Source: JBEEMU01 sp043778315 | Lineage (GTDB): Bacteria; Bacteroidota; Bacteroidia; Chitinophagales; Saprospiraceae | Direction of reading: 5' to 3' | Assembly (NCBI GenBank): GCA_043778315.1 | Contig: JAYWGJ010000201.1 | Span: 1 to 28,993, forward strand | DNA length: 28,993 nucleotides | In this document: positions 15,715 through 23,404 of the stretch, piece by piece | How the letters are laid out: every line of letters starts with the position of its first letter | Position numbering within the stretch: the first letter of the stretch is position 1 | Notes under the pieces: model-generated | What the model saw: only the letters and a program-made list of their open reading frames with translations | The model's database searches: none | Told to the model about the DNA's origin: nothing | Made by a program: the position numbers and the translations under genes

Positions 15715-16737
15715 ATGATAAAAATACATAAAAACCATTCACTACAAAAATATTGCACCTTCGGTATAGCAGCGAAAGCGGCAGAATTGATTGTTATTAA
15801 TCACACATCGGAACTGCAATCGCTGTTGCCGTTCACCAAAAAAATATTGATTTTGGGGGGCGGTAGCAATATGATATTCACTACCGATTGGGACGGAATA
15901 GTTTTGAAAAACGAAATCAGAGGTATAGAAATCGTTAGCGAAAACGATAATTATGTAGATATTGAGGTTGGCGCGGGTGAAAACTGGCATGATTTAGTGC
16001 TTTGGACAATCGAGAAAGGCTACGGCGGTTTGGAGAATTTATCGCTCATTCCTGGTACAGTCGGCGCGTCGCCGATACAAAATATTGGCGCGTATGGCGT
16101 AGAAGTGAAGGATTTAATCCAAAAAGTAACGGCTATTTCGTTAGAAAATGGCAATTTATGCTCATTTACTAATGCAGAATGTCGGTTCGGTTATCGCGAA
16201 AGCGTATTTAAACATGAATTAAAGGATAAATACTTTATTACGTCGGTTGTTTTTCGCCTGACGCAACCAAAATATCACGTTTTCAATACTAAATACGGCG
16301 ATATACAAGCGTATTTAGTTAGAAATGGCTATAATGATACTAATTTAATACCAAAAGCGGTAAGTGACGCTGTTATCACGATACGACAAAGTAAGCTGCC
16401 CGACCCGAAAATATTAGGAAATTGTGGCTCGTTTTTCAAAAATCCTGAAATACCAAAATCGCACTATCAAAAATTACACGCCGCTCACACAACGCTACCC
16501 GCGTATCCCGTTGCCGACCCCGAAAAAGTAAAAATACCCGCAGGCTGGCTCATCGAGCAAGCAGGCTGGAAAGGCAGGCGTGTAGGCAATACGGGCAGTC
16601 ATGCGCAGCAAGCCTTGGTTTTGGTGAACTACGGTAACGCGACGGGTGCGGAAGTCCGCGACTTAGCTTACGCAATTATCAAGGATATCCAACAAAAATT
16701 TGGAGTCACACTTTCGCCCGAAGTAAATATATTTTGA
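15715..16737 (+). CDS. murB: UDP-N-acetylenolpyruvoylglucosamine reductase
   Basis: FAD-dependent enzyme that reduces the enolpyruvyl group to form UDP-N-acetylmuramate in peptidoglycan synthesis. The FAD domain shows ILGGGSNMI and IPGTVGASPIQNIGAYGVE. Catalytic residues are visible: Arg161 in GYRES, Ser239 in NCGSFFKNP and Glu336 near the end (SPEVNIF). The 340-residue length and YRES-containing insert match the type I (E. coli-like) enzyme. It lies 15 bases after the metallophosphatase gene, probably in one transcript, although the functions are not directly linked. Confidence 0.96.
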   Translation: MIKIHKNHSLQKYCTFGIAAKAAELIVINHTSELQSLLPFTKKILILGGGSNMIFTTDWDGIVLKNEIRGIEIVSENDNYVDIEVGAGENWHDLVLWTIEKGYGGLENLSLIPGTVGASPIQNIGAYGVEVKDLIQKVTAISLENGNLCSFTNAECRFGYRESVFKHELKDKYFITSVVFRLTQPKYHVFNTKYGDIQAYLVRNGYNDTNLIPKAVSDAVITIRQSKLPDPKILGNCGSFFKNPEIPKSHYQKLHAAHTTLPAYPVADPEKVKIPAGWLIEQAGWKGRRVGNTGSHAQQALVLVNYGNATGAEVRDLAYAIIKDIQQKFGVTLSPEVNIF

Positions 16738-16757
16738 CCAAAGTAAGTCATAAGTAA

Positions 16758-16791
16758 ACTATAAAATTAAACAAACGTTTAACTTTATAGT
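16758..16791. promoter_or_regulatory. 34-base inverted repeat before the barrel receptor (operator or hairpin)
   Basis: ACTATAAAATTAAAC (16758-16772) pairs with GTTTAACTTTATAGT (16777-16791) with one mismatch around AAAC. It ends 19 bases before the receptor ATG and includes TAACTTTA (16780-16787), one base off the TAnnTTTG promoter box. There is no T-run after it, so operator or leader hairpin fits better than terminator. Confidence 0.45.
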
Positions 16792-16810
16792 CAAATAAAA
16801 AAACAAGCAA

Positions 16811-19333
16811 ATGAAACATACAATTATTTTTTTATTATTTATCATTATAAATAATATCGCTTTCGCGCAACGTCCGACCGAGGGCAGACGCGACGGCGGC
16901 GACGCACCAAAAATCGGCGCAATCACGGGCAGCGTGATAGACGCAGCGACGAAGCAACCCGTCGAGTTTGCGAGCGTACAGATAGTTCGCGCCCGCGACT
17001 CGTCGATAGTAGGCGGCGCGCTGACCGACAAAATGGGCAAATTCAGCGTCGAACAACTGCCGTTTGGCAAATTTCAAGTCAAAATCGATTTTGTTGGTTA
17101 CAAACAATACACGCGCACCGAACTCGTGCTAGTCAAACCGCCCGATAATATCCGCACTGATTTGGGCGAAATAAGCATTGGCGCAAGCCAAAACAGCCTC
17201 GACGCGGTGGTCGTGACTGCCGAAAGAGCGCAATTTGTGAATACTTTGGATAAAAAAGTGTTTACGGTGGGTAAAGACATTGTGAACCTCGGCGCGTCGG
17301 CGAGCGAACTGCTCAATAACGTCCCGTCGGTGACGGTCGATATCGACGGCGGCGTAGCGTTGCGCGGCAACGCGAACGTGACGATACTTGTTGATGGCAA
17401 GCAATCCGCCTTGATGGGGAGCAATAAAGCGGATATTTTGCGGCAGTTGCCTGCCAATAGCATCGAAAGTATAGAAGTAATCACGAGTCCGTCGGCGAAA
17501 TACGACCCCGAAGGCGTGAGCGGCATTATAAATATTGTACTAAAAAAAGACAAGCAGCGCGGTTTTAACGGACAAGTACAGCTCGGAATTGGCACAAATG
17601 CCAAATATAACGGCTCTATTTCGCTCAATTATCGCACACCAAAATACAATCTTTTTGGTAATTATGGCTACCGCAACGACCGCCGCTACTTCAACGGCGC
17701 GTTTCAGCGCGATATATTTGAGCCGACAGCAACCAATCTGCGCTTCGCCGATAACAATATTAGCGACGGAATAGCAAAAAATCTTTCCCATAATGTGCGC
17801 GTCGGTATGGATATTTATTTGAATAAAACCAACACTTTGGGCTGGTCGGCTGGTGCAAATACTGGCGCACGACTGCGCGACGAATTGACTCAATATAATA
17901 ATTACAACGGCGAACGACAGCTCTACAATTACACAGAGCGCACGAATGTCCAAAATAATTTGAATACGAGTTACGATGCGAATGTGAACTACAAAAAGCA
18001 GTTTGCAAAACCCAAACAAGACCTAACTGCCGACGTGACTTACTCGCAAAATATATCTGACGAGAGCGGCAATTTCACACCACGAATTACGCTTGTCAGA
18101 GGCGTACCTGCCAATATTCAAAACGAAGAAAAGCAATTTATTTTGACTGATTTTCGTATTTTGACGGTGCAAACGGACTATACACACCCGTTTTCGGACG
18201 GCGGAAAGCTCGAAGCGGGCGCGAAAGTCACTAATCGCAATATAAATACCGATTTGAAGTTTTATTTTGGTGATATATTGAGTAATCGGACTAATTCTTT
18301 TAATTATGATGAAAAAATAGGCGCGGCTTACGCAACTTATACTAATACCTTACCGTTTTTTAATAAAATTGGCTATCAAGTAGGCTTGCGCAATGAATAT
18401 ACGATGGTAAAAGGTACGCTCGCTAACTCGAGCATCGACCCGTTCACGAACCAATATTTTGGCTTGTTTCCAAGTGGAAATTTGGGCTATCACCTGACCG
18501 AAAACTCGGAGCTACGCGCTTCTTTTTCGCGGCGCATACGCCGACCGTCGCAAGAGGAAGTGAACCCGTTTCCAGACTACGACAGCCCCGTAGTGCTGCG
18601 CAAGGGCAACCCTGCGCTCAGTCCCGAGTTCACGAACGCCTACGAATTGAGTTACCTCAAAAACTGGAAAAAACACTCGCTTTCGCTCACCGCTTATTTT
18701 CGGCGCACCGAAAACCAAATACAGCGTTTAATCAGCATCGATACCGTTCAGCAAATCACGAACGTCACGTTTACCAATAATAAATACCGCGACAATTACG
18801 GCTTGGAGGCAATAGCCAAAAACGAAATTTTGAAGTGGTGGACGCTCACTTCTACGCTCAACGCGTACCAAAGTCAAGTCAATACAAGCGCGGCGAGCGG
18901 CAATATCAGCAATTCGGGGTTTGCGTACAGCGCACGGGTACAGAGCAATATGACGCTGCCCGCAGCCCTCACGCTGCAACTTACGGGCAACTACAACAGT
19001 CCGTTTATACTGCCGCAAGGCTATTTTATAGGTATGAATAGCTTAGATATTGGCATCAAAAAGGATTTTATGAAGGGTTTGCTCAACGTTGCGTTAAGCG
19101 TAAGCGATGTTTTTGATACGCAACGGTTTGAGGTGCATACACGCGGCTACAATTTTGACGCGCAGCTTGTGCCTAATTCGTATTTCACGCAAGATGCTTT
19201 GCGCAAACGCGAAACCCGCGTAGTGACGCTGAACGCGACTTACCGTTTTGGCAATATGAAAGCGGAAAACAGAACGCGCCGTCGCGCACAAGAGGGCGAA
19301 GGCGGCGGCGGAATGGACGGCGGCGGAATGTAA
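16811..19333 (+). CDS. TonB-dependent-receptor-like outer membrane beta-barrel protein
   Basis: 840 residues. A signal peptide (IIFLLFIIINNIAFAQ) leads to a carboxypeptidase-regulatory-like domain (about 38-120: GSVIDAATKQPVEFASVQI, GGALTDKMGKFSVEQLP). A plug domain follows (about 130-240: ASELLNNVPSVTVD, VTILVDGKQS, SIESIEVITSPSAKYDPEG, GIINIVLKK), and then a ~550-residue barrel rich in alternating aromatic strands. This is the architecture of the Bacteroidota outer-membrane barrel group related to SusC/TonB receptors. The C-terminus ends in a Gly/Met-rich tail (GEGGGGMDGGGM) after the last strand, a low-complexity extension. The substrate is unknown; no SusD partner is nearby. An inverted repeat overlaps its likely promoter. 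Confidence 0.88.
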   Translation: MKHTIIFLLFIIINNIAFAQRPTEGRRDGGDAPKIGAITGSVIDAATKQPVEFASVQIVRARDSSIVGGALTDKMGKFSVEQLPFGKFQVKIDFVGYKQYTRTELVLVKPPDNIRTDLGEISIGASQNSLDAVVVTAERAQFVNTLDKKVFTVGKDIVNLGASASELLNNVPSVTVDIDGGVALRGNANVTILVDGKQSALMGSNKADILRQLPANSIESIEVITSPSAKYDPEGVSGIINIVLKKDKQRGFNGQVQLGIGTNAKYNGSISLNYRTPKYNLFGNYGYRNDRRYFNGAFQRDIFEPTATNLRFADNNISDGIAKNLSHNVRVGMDIYLNKTNTLGWSAGANTGARLRDELTQYNNYNGERQLYNYTERTNVQNNLNTSYDANVNYKKQFAKPKQDLTADVTYSQNISDESGNFTPRITLVRGVPANIQNEEKQFILTDFRILTVQTDYTHPFSDGGKLEAGAKVTNRNINTDLKFYFGDILSNRTNSFNYDEKIGAAYATYTNTLPFFNKIGYQVGLRNEYTMVKGTLANSSIDPFTNQYFGLFPSGNLGYHLTENSELRASFSRRIRRPSQEEVNPFPDYDSPVVLRKGNPALSPEFTNAYELSYLKNWKKHSLSLTAYFRRTENQIQRLISIDTVQQITNVTFTNNKYRDNYGLEAIAKNEILKWWTLTSTLNAYQSQVNTSAASGNISNSGFAYSARVQSNMTLPAALTLQLTGNYNSPFILPQGYFIGMNSLDIGIKKDFMKGLLNVALSVSDVFDTQRFEVHTRGYNFDAQLVPNSYFTQDALRKRETRVVTLNATYRFGNMKAENRTRRRAQEGEGGGGMDGGGM

Positions 19334-19416
19334 GGGTTTTAAACCCGTAAAGAATAATATACTCCTTACAGGTTTGCTAAAATACTCTATCAATCTTTTT
19401 TTATTTAGTTATAACA

Positions 19417-19438
19417 AAAAAAAACGGCAGCCGCTCCA
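19417..19438. repeat. 22-base direct repeat, left copy
   Basis: Eight A followed by CGGCAGCCGCTCCA, identical to 28817-28838. In the right copy this is one arm of a complete terminator; here the second arm is missing and the 34-base repeat units begin instead. The two copies bracket the RiPP locus. Confidence 0.7.
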
Positions 19439-19532
19439 CCGCAGTGCGACGGAACGCTGTTCCGTCGATGTACCGCAGTGCGACGGAACGCTGTTCTGGC
19501 GATGTACACACCGAAACAGCGTTCCGGCGCAC
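19438..19532. repeat. GC-rich repeat cluster: two direct units and one inverted unit
   Basis: Unit 1 (19438-19471) and unit 2 (19472-19505) are 34 bases each with two differences; both contain GTGCGACGGAACGCTGTTC. A third copy (19506-19532) is inverted and diverged (GAAACAGCGTTCCGG). The inverted unit can pair with either direct unit. Far richer in GC than the flanks. Confidence 0.75.
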
Positions 19533-19732
19533 TTTCCAAAAAGTAGCGATGCGATAATGCTGTACCAATACTTTTTTCATATCTAATAAATTTTATATAT
19601 CAATATCAAAAAACAAAATTATTAAAAATAATAAATTTACCAAATAAAAATTCAAAAAACACATTATTTTTAAAATAAAAAATTTCCAATTGTAAAAAAA
19701 TGAATTGTTTTTTTTTGACAAAACTTATTACC

Positions 19733-19759
19733 TTGCCTACCAAAATGCGCCTACATTTG
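19733..19759 (+). promoter_or_regulatory. Likely promoter of the RiPP operon
   Basis: TACATTTG (19752-19759) matches TAnnTTTG; a TTG lies at 19733-19735, 16 bases upstream. It is the only full -7 match found in the spacer on this strand and would give a leader of about 185 bases before the precursor ATG. Confidence 0.5.
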
Positions 19760-19765
19760 CGTTGT

Positions 19766-19949
19766 CACTAAAAGGAAACAGTCGCACCGCACCCGAAGCG
19801 TACGAGCGAGCGCAGCGCAACCCGACCGAAAGCGACACACGGCAGCCGTCGCGACCTGCCGTACAAACACATTTCCTAATACGCATATTGCTCGCGGTGC
19901 GCTAAGGCGCGGGCAGACAACTCAACCAATTTTTTTAATTGTTTTTATT
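19766..19949 (+). promoter_or_regulatory. GC-rich structured leader of the precursor gene
   Basis: About 160 bases of GC-rich sequence in an AT-rich spacer. ACGGCAG (19839-19845) pairs with CTGCCGT (19856-19862), and CGCACCGC (19783-19790) pairs exactly with GCGGTGCG (19894-19901), closing a large domain. AGGAAA (near 19773) could also pair with TTTCCT (near 19872), which crosses the long stem like a pseudoknot. It may be a cis-acting RNA; no known riboswitch class was recognised. Confidence 0.4.
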
Positions 19950-20147
19950 ATGAAATTTGAAAAATTAACAGACAGCAAATTTGCTAAATTTGAAGAAAGC
20001 AAAATCAATAACGTTGCTCGCATTTTTGGAGGTTTGGCTGGTCCAACTACTTCCGCAGGTGGATGTTGTGACTGGATTGACAGTGCAGGTGCTTATAAGG
20101 AAACCTGTGATAAAGGAAAACGCAATGATGGCTTTGCTTGTAACTAA
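19950..20147 (+). CDS. Grasp-with-spasm RiPP precursor peptide
   Basis: 65 residues. The leader MKFEKLTDSKFAKFEESK has the Phe/Lys/Glu pattern of Bacteroidota double-glycine natural-product leaders. Hydrophobic Ile19, Val22 and Ile25 sit at -10, -7 and -4 of Gly27-Gly28, the arrangement C39 peptidases read, so cleavage after Gly28 is favoured; a second Gly-Gly (37-38) precedes the cysteines. The core would be 37 residues (or 27 if the second site is used), with TTS at 33-35, acidic Asp41, Asp44, Glu51, Asp54 and Asp60, and cysteines 39, 40, 53 and 64. Thr/Ser or Lys to Asp/Glu side-chain links are what an ATP-grasp maturase would make. A strong terminator follows at once. No second precursor was found. 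Confidence 0.85.
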   Translation: MKFEKLTDSKFAKFEESKINNVARIFGGLAGPTTSAGGCCDWIDSAGAYKETCDKGKRNDGFACN

Positions 20148-20185
20148 CTTGTAATATTCATTACAACAATTTTTTGTATAATAAG

Positions 20186-20231
20186 ACAAGGTGTACAATC
20201 TGTTTAGTGATTTGTACACCTTGTTTTTTTT
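20186..20231 (+). terminator. Strong terminator or attenuator between precursor and operon
   Basis: ACAAGGTGTACAA (20186-20198) pairs perfectly with TTGTACACCTTGT (20212-20224), followed by a run of eight T. It lies 38 bases after the precursor stop and 13 bases before the next ATG, so the maturation genes either depend on read-through or have an unseen promoter. It fits the need for far more precursor than enzyme. Confidence 0.88.
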
Positions 20232-20243
20232 AACCTCTGTCCT

Positions 20244-22181
20244 ATGAAAATAAATATCGCAACCCTATTTTTACTCATGTATTGCACTACTTTAACGGCT
20301 CAAAACATGGTAAAAAACGGTGGCTTTGAGCAACATAAACAACGAGAGTACTTCAGCTCTACTTGCGATACTAAGGTTTTAGACCTGAAGGATTGGTACG
20401 CTGCTAACTGCCACGCCATAGTTTGTGACAGTACTTATCACCCGCAAAATCAACGAGAAAAATCTTATGAAACGTGCAGACACGGCGGTTTCGCGCCATA
20501 CCAAAATAATACCGCGATAGAAATGATGTTTTCGTATAGATGCTCGAACTCGGAAAAAACGTCGCAGGGTTTTGCGTCCTATTTATCTACCGATTTGGGG
20601 ACTAATCTGGAAGTCGGTAAAATATACGAGGTCGGTTTTTGGATTTATGTTGTTAAAAACGAATATACTGATAGTTTAGCTGCGTCACATATAGGTTTTA
20701 AATTGAGTAAAAGTTTCAGTTTGAAAACGGACGGCAACTCTATGGCTTGGTTCGGAACAGCGTATAATGACGCGACTCCTGTATATAATCAATGGACATA
20801 TATACGCAAATTAGTGCGTCCGCTATGTGGCGTTCGGTATTTGCACTTCGGAATTTTCAAGGAATTTAACTGGACATTAAAGGGCAATGACGAATTTATT
20901 AAAAACAAAGGAGGTTGGAAAATAAAGGAAAAAGAGTACTTTGACGACCATCTTTATTATTATATAGATGCCGTTTCGGTACAAGACGTGACAGCTACAA
21001 CAGTTGTCAATAAAGCTACTGTTACAGATATTTATGCCAAATGTGTAGAACCCGAACCACCAAATAGTAAAGAAATTCCTATTTTTCCGACACAAGCAGC
21101 CTATTTTTCTACTAAAAGTAGTCTGTTAGACGTTAATGCTCAAAAGACATTAGACTCCGTAGCCGTGATTATTAAAAGAACTCCGCGAGCAGTTTTTGAA
21201 GTGATAGGGCATACCGATAATATTGGCGATAAGCACGAGCAATTAAGTTTAGACCGCGCAAAAGCAGCCGCTCACTACTTGACTACTAAACACAATGTCG
21301 CAAATTTTAGGTTCACGACACGCGGGTTAGGAACAAGTGATGCCAAAGGTAATAACGCTACCGAAACGGGACGTGCGATGAATCGGCGCGTAGAGATAAC
21401 GCAAGCCACGCTCGATTTTGACAATTTTGCTTATCGCGCAGCAATAAAATATAGCCAAAATAAAAATATGGACTCTGCTTTTATTTTGCTCAACATTTGG
21501 CAGCGCGTAATAAATCCGCCGTCTTATTTGATTGTCGCCTACTTTGACCCGCGCCTGCAAGCACTACAAATAGATAAACCGCGTTGGAATTTATTTTATA
21601 AAAACGTCAAGCAATCGTATCAAAAACGTTTTGGCAGCAATGCTTTGTTGGCGTTCCGCCTAGACTCTTTGTATTGCGAAGACCAACGCTACCGAACCCT
21701 CGAAGAGGGCATTCAAAATATTGAGGGTATAGATAATGGAGATACTAAATTTACCTTTCCAATGATTGAAGCTAAAAAATGGCAAAGCGAAGATAGTTGT
21801 CATTTTGTTTGCCTGACGCAAATCATAAAAAAATACGGTTTTCCCAAAATATCAGAAGTGGGTAAGCGACAGGCAAGTACAGCTTTCTTTATCATTCAAC
21901 ATCAAAAAGAGGTGGCTGTTTTGGAGTTTTATCTGCCTATTATCAAAAAAACTTGCGAAGAAGGAGAGGCAGATTGGGGCAACTACGCGATGCTTTTTGA
22001 TAGAATAGAGGTGTATAATAAACGCCCGCAACGGTATGGTACGCAGTTCAAAGCGTTGGGGAACAATACTTACGCGCTATTTCCTTTGCAAAATATAAAC
22101 TTAGTGAACGAGTACAGAGCGCAATTAGATTTGCGACCTATACCCGACGAAACTTTAACTCGTATTTTAACCAATTATTGA
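20244..22181 (+). CDS. Secreted OmpA-DUF6624 fusion protein in the RiPP operon
   Basis: 645 residues. A signal peptide (INIATLFLLMYCTTLTAQ) leads to a Cys-containing jelly-roll-like region (about 20-260) that opens with NMVKNGGFEQ, a typical start of carbohydrate-binding-like beta sandwiches. An OmpA peptidoglycan-binding domain follows (about 278-385), with GHTDNIGD at 322-329 and NRRVEI near its end. A helical stretch leads to a C-terminal domain (about 474-640) that resembles DUF6624: IIQHQKE with His553, LFDRIEV with Asp586 and RYGTQ with Gln601. Predicted location is the periplasm, attached to cell wall. Only 6 bases separate it from gwsG, so it belongs to the same transcript. Its role is unknown; handling or sensing of the exported peptide is an inference. 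Confidence 0.75.
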   Translation: MKINIATLFLLMYCTTLTAQNMVKNGGFEQHKQREYFSSTCDTKVLDLKDWYAANCHAIVCDSTYHPQNQREKSYETCRHGGFAPYQNNTAIEMMFSYRCSNSEKTSQGFASYLSTDLGTNLEVGKIYEVGFWIYVVKNEYTDSLAASHIGFKLSKSFSLKTDGNSMAWFGTAYNDATPVYNQWTYIRKLVRPLCGVRYLHFGIFKEFNWTLKGNDEFIKNKGGWKIKEKEYFDDHLYYYIDAVSVQDVTATTVVNKATVTDIYAKCVEPEPPNSKEIPIFPTQAAYFSTKSSLLDVNAQKTLDSVAVIIKRTPRAVFEVIGHTDNIGDKHEQLSLDRAKAAAHYLTTKHNVANFRFTTRGLGTSDAKGNNATETGRAMNRRVEITQATLDFDNFAYRAAIKYSQNKNMDSAFILLNIWQRVINPPSYLIVAYFDPRLQALQIDKPRWNLFYKNVKQSYQKRFGSNALLAFRLDSLYCEDQRYRTLEEGIQNIEGIDNGDTKFTFPMIEAKKWQSEDSCHFVCLTQIIKKYGFPKISEVGKRQASTAFFIIQHQKEVAVLEFYLPIIKKTCEEGEADWGNYAMLFDRIEVYNKRPQRYGTQFKALGNNTYALFPLQNINLVNEYRAQLDLRPIPDETLTRILTNY

Positions 22182-22187
22182 AACTAT

Positions 22188-23156
22188 ATGATACTAATTA
22201 TTTCGGAACAAATGGACGGCAGTACTACGCAGGTTACTAATTGGTTAAATCATTTTGGTGCAGCCTACTTTCGAGTAGATAAAGAAGATGTTTATAAAAT
22301 TAGAAATATTATTATCTCTAATAATAATTTTGAGTTTCAGGTGCAGTTTAGTGATAGACCCGTCTTAAATTTAAATGAAATACGAGCGGTCTGGCATCGT
22401 CGAGGTTGGTTAAGTCTAGATATGTTATCACTTGACAATTGGGCAAATAGTGATTTGATTAGAGATACAAAGCGACACCTTTTACAGGAAAAAAATGTTC
22501 TTGTCGACTTTTTTGATTTTATACTTAAAGAAAAGCCACATATTGGGCGTGGAAAACTAGGGCAAATAAATAAACTAATCGTATTACAAAAAGCTGCTGC
22601 ACTTGGTTTAAGTATTCCATTCACTCAAATTACTACAAAGTCTAAAAATATTCAGGTAGAGGAAAATATAATAACTAAAAGTATTTCTGAAAACTATAAT
22701 GTTAGTACAGATGGAGTGGACTATACTTCTTATACAGAATCAATTGATAAAAAAGACTTGAAAAGCGATTTTTTTCCAACTCTTTTTCAAGTGAAAGAGC
22801 ATAAAGAGGCAGATATTCGTACTTTTTATTTGTGTGGAAAATTCTACTCTATGGCTATTTTATCACAAAAAAATAAACAGACAGAAGTAGATTTTAGGAA
22901 GTATTTGCGAGCAGAGCAAGGACTAACAAGATATGTACCATTTAAACTACCTACTATTATAGAAGATAAGGTACGGCTTTTGATGGCAGATTTAGAGTTG
23001 GAAACAGGGTCAATTGATTTTATCTTAAACAGTAAAGGTGATTTTACTTTTTTAGAAATAAACCCTGTTGGACAATTTGCAATGACATCTTATCCTTGTA
23101 ATTATAATATAGAGCGTGATATTGCCAAAAAACTAATCAATCTATCCACTATTTAA
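22188..23156 (+). CDS. gwsG: Grasp-with-spasm ATP-grasp peptide maturase GwsG
   Basis: 322 residues, in the family of graspetide ligases that use ATP to join Asp/Glu side chains to Ser/Thr or Lys side chains in a precursor peptide. The N-terminus MILIISEQMDGSTTQVTNWL and AVWHRRGW match the grasp-with-spasm group. The ATP-grasp part has a Lys in TKSISENYNV, FQVKEHKEADIRTFYL, the metal ligand Asp277 in TGSIDFIL, and Glu290/Asn292 in FLEINPVGQFAM. It acts in the cytoplasm on the 65-residue precursor. Base composition is markedly lower in GC than the exporter genes downstream. The start is 6 bases after the OmpA-DUF6624 stop. Confidence 0.9.
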   Translation: MILIISEQMDGSTTQVTNWLNHFGAAYFRVDKEDVYKIRNIIISNNNFEFQVQFSDRPVLNLNEIRAVWHRRGWLSLDMLSLDNWANSDLIRDTKRHLLQEKNVLVDFFDFILKEKPHIGRGKLGQINKLIVLQKAAALGLSIPFTQITTKSKNIQVEENIITKSISENYNVSTDGVDYTSYTESIDKKDLKSDFFPTLFQVKEHKEADIRTFYLCGKFYSMAILSQKNKQTEVDFRKYLRAEQGLTRYVPFKLPTIIEDKVRLLMADLELETGSIDFILNSKGDFTFLEINPVGQFAMTSYPCNYNIERDIAKKLINLSTI

Positions 23157-23176
23157 TTCTTATTTTTATAAAAAAC

Positions 23177-23404
23177 ATGATTAAACTTGTTACAGAATAT
23201 CCCGAAATATTAAAAGAGGACCGGCTGCCTGCCAGTATTTATCTCGCACAACAGTATTCCTCTGCCACTATCAATACCGATGAAAAAACGAATGAAGAAG
23301 AAGACGAGGATATGTATATTTTACAAAATAAAGGTAGTGTTTCCAAAATTTTAATTACAGCATACCTAAGCAAGCCAATTTCAAAAATTATAAACTTTAA
23401 ATAA
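23177..23404 (+). CDS. Small acidic protein of unknown function between gwsG and gwsS
   Basis: 75 residues, no signal peptide, no cysteine. The middle is strongly acidic (TDEKTNEEEDEDMYIL), the end is basic and hydrophobic (YLSKPISKIINFK). The stop codon at 23402-23404 is followed directly by the gwsS ATG, so the two are translationally coupled. It lacks the leader features of the precursor, so it is probably not a second substrate. A partner that recruits the precursor is possible. I do not recognise a family. Confidence 0.6.
   Translation: MIKLVTEYPEILKEDRLPASIYLAQQYSSATINTDEKTNEEEDEDMYILQNKGSVSKILITAYLSKPISKIINFK

Larger units (their letters stand above)
19334..19949. other. Long intergenic region before the RiPP precursor
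   Basis: No convincing gene. It starts with a small palindrome GGGTTTTAAACCC (19334-19346), then the half-terminator repeat (19417-19438), two direct and one inverted 34-base repeat units (19438-19532), a very AT-rich stretch (19570-19720), the presumed operon promoter, and a GC-rich structured leader up to the precursor start. Confidence 0.65.

Noticed and set aside
19438..19532. Possible CRISPR array
   Set aside because: Units are head-to-tail without spacers, one is inverted, and there are no cas genes.
19374..19586. A 70-residue plus-strand frame across the repeat units
   Set aside because: Most of it is the repeated 34-base unit translated; no start signal or protein-like composition.
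19705..19905. A 66-residue plus-strand frame just before the precursor
   Set aside because: It needs a TTG start, has no leader or domain pattern, and overlaps the probable operon promoter. The GC-rich structure explains its openness better.
19965..20219. An 84-residue minus-strand frame over the precursor
   Set aside because: It reads through the terminator hairpin and opposite a well-supported precursor gene.
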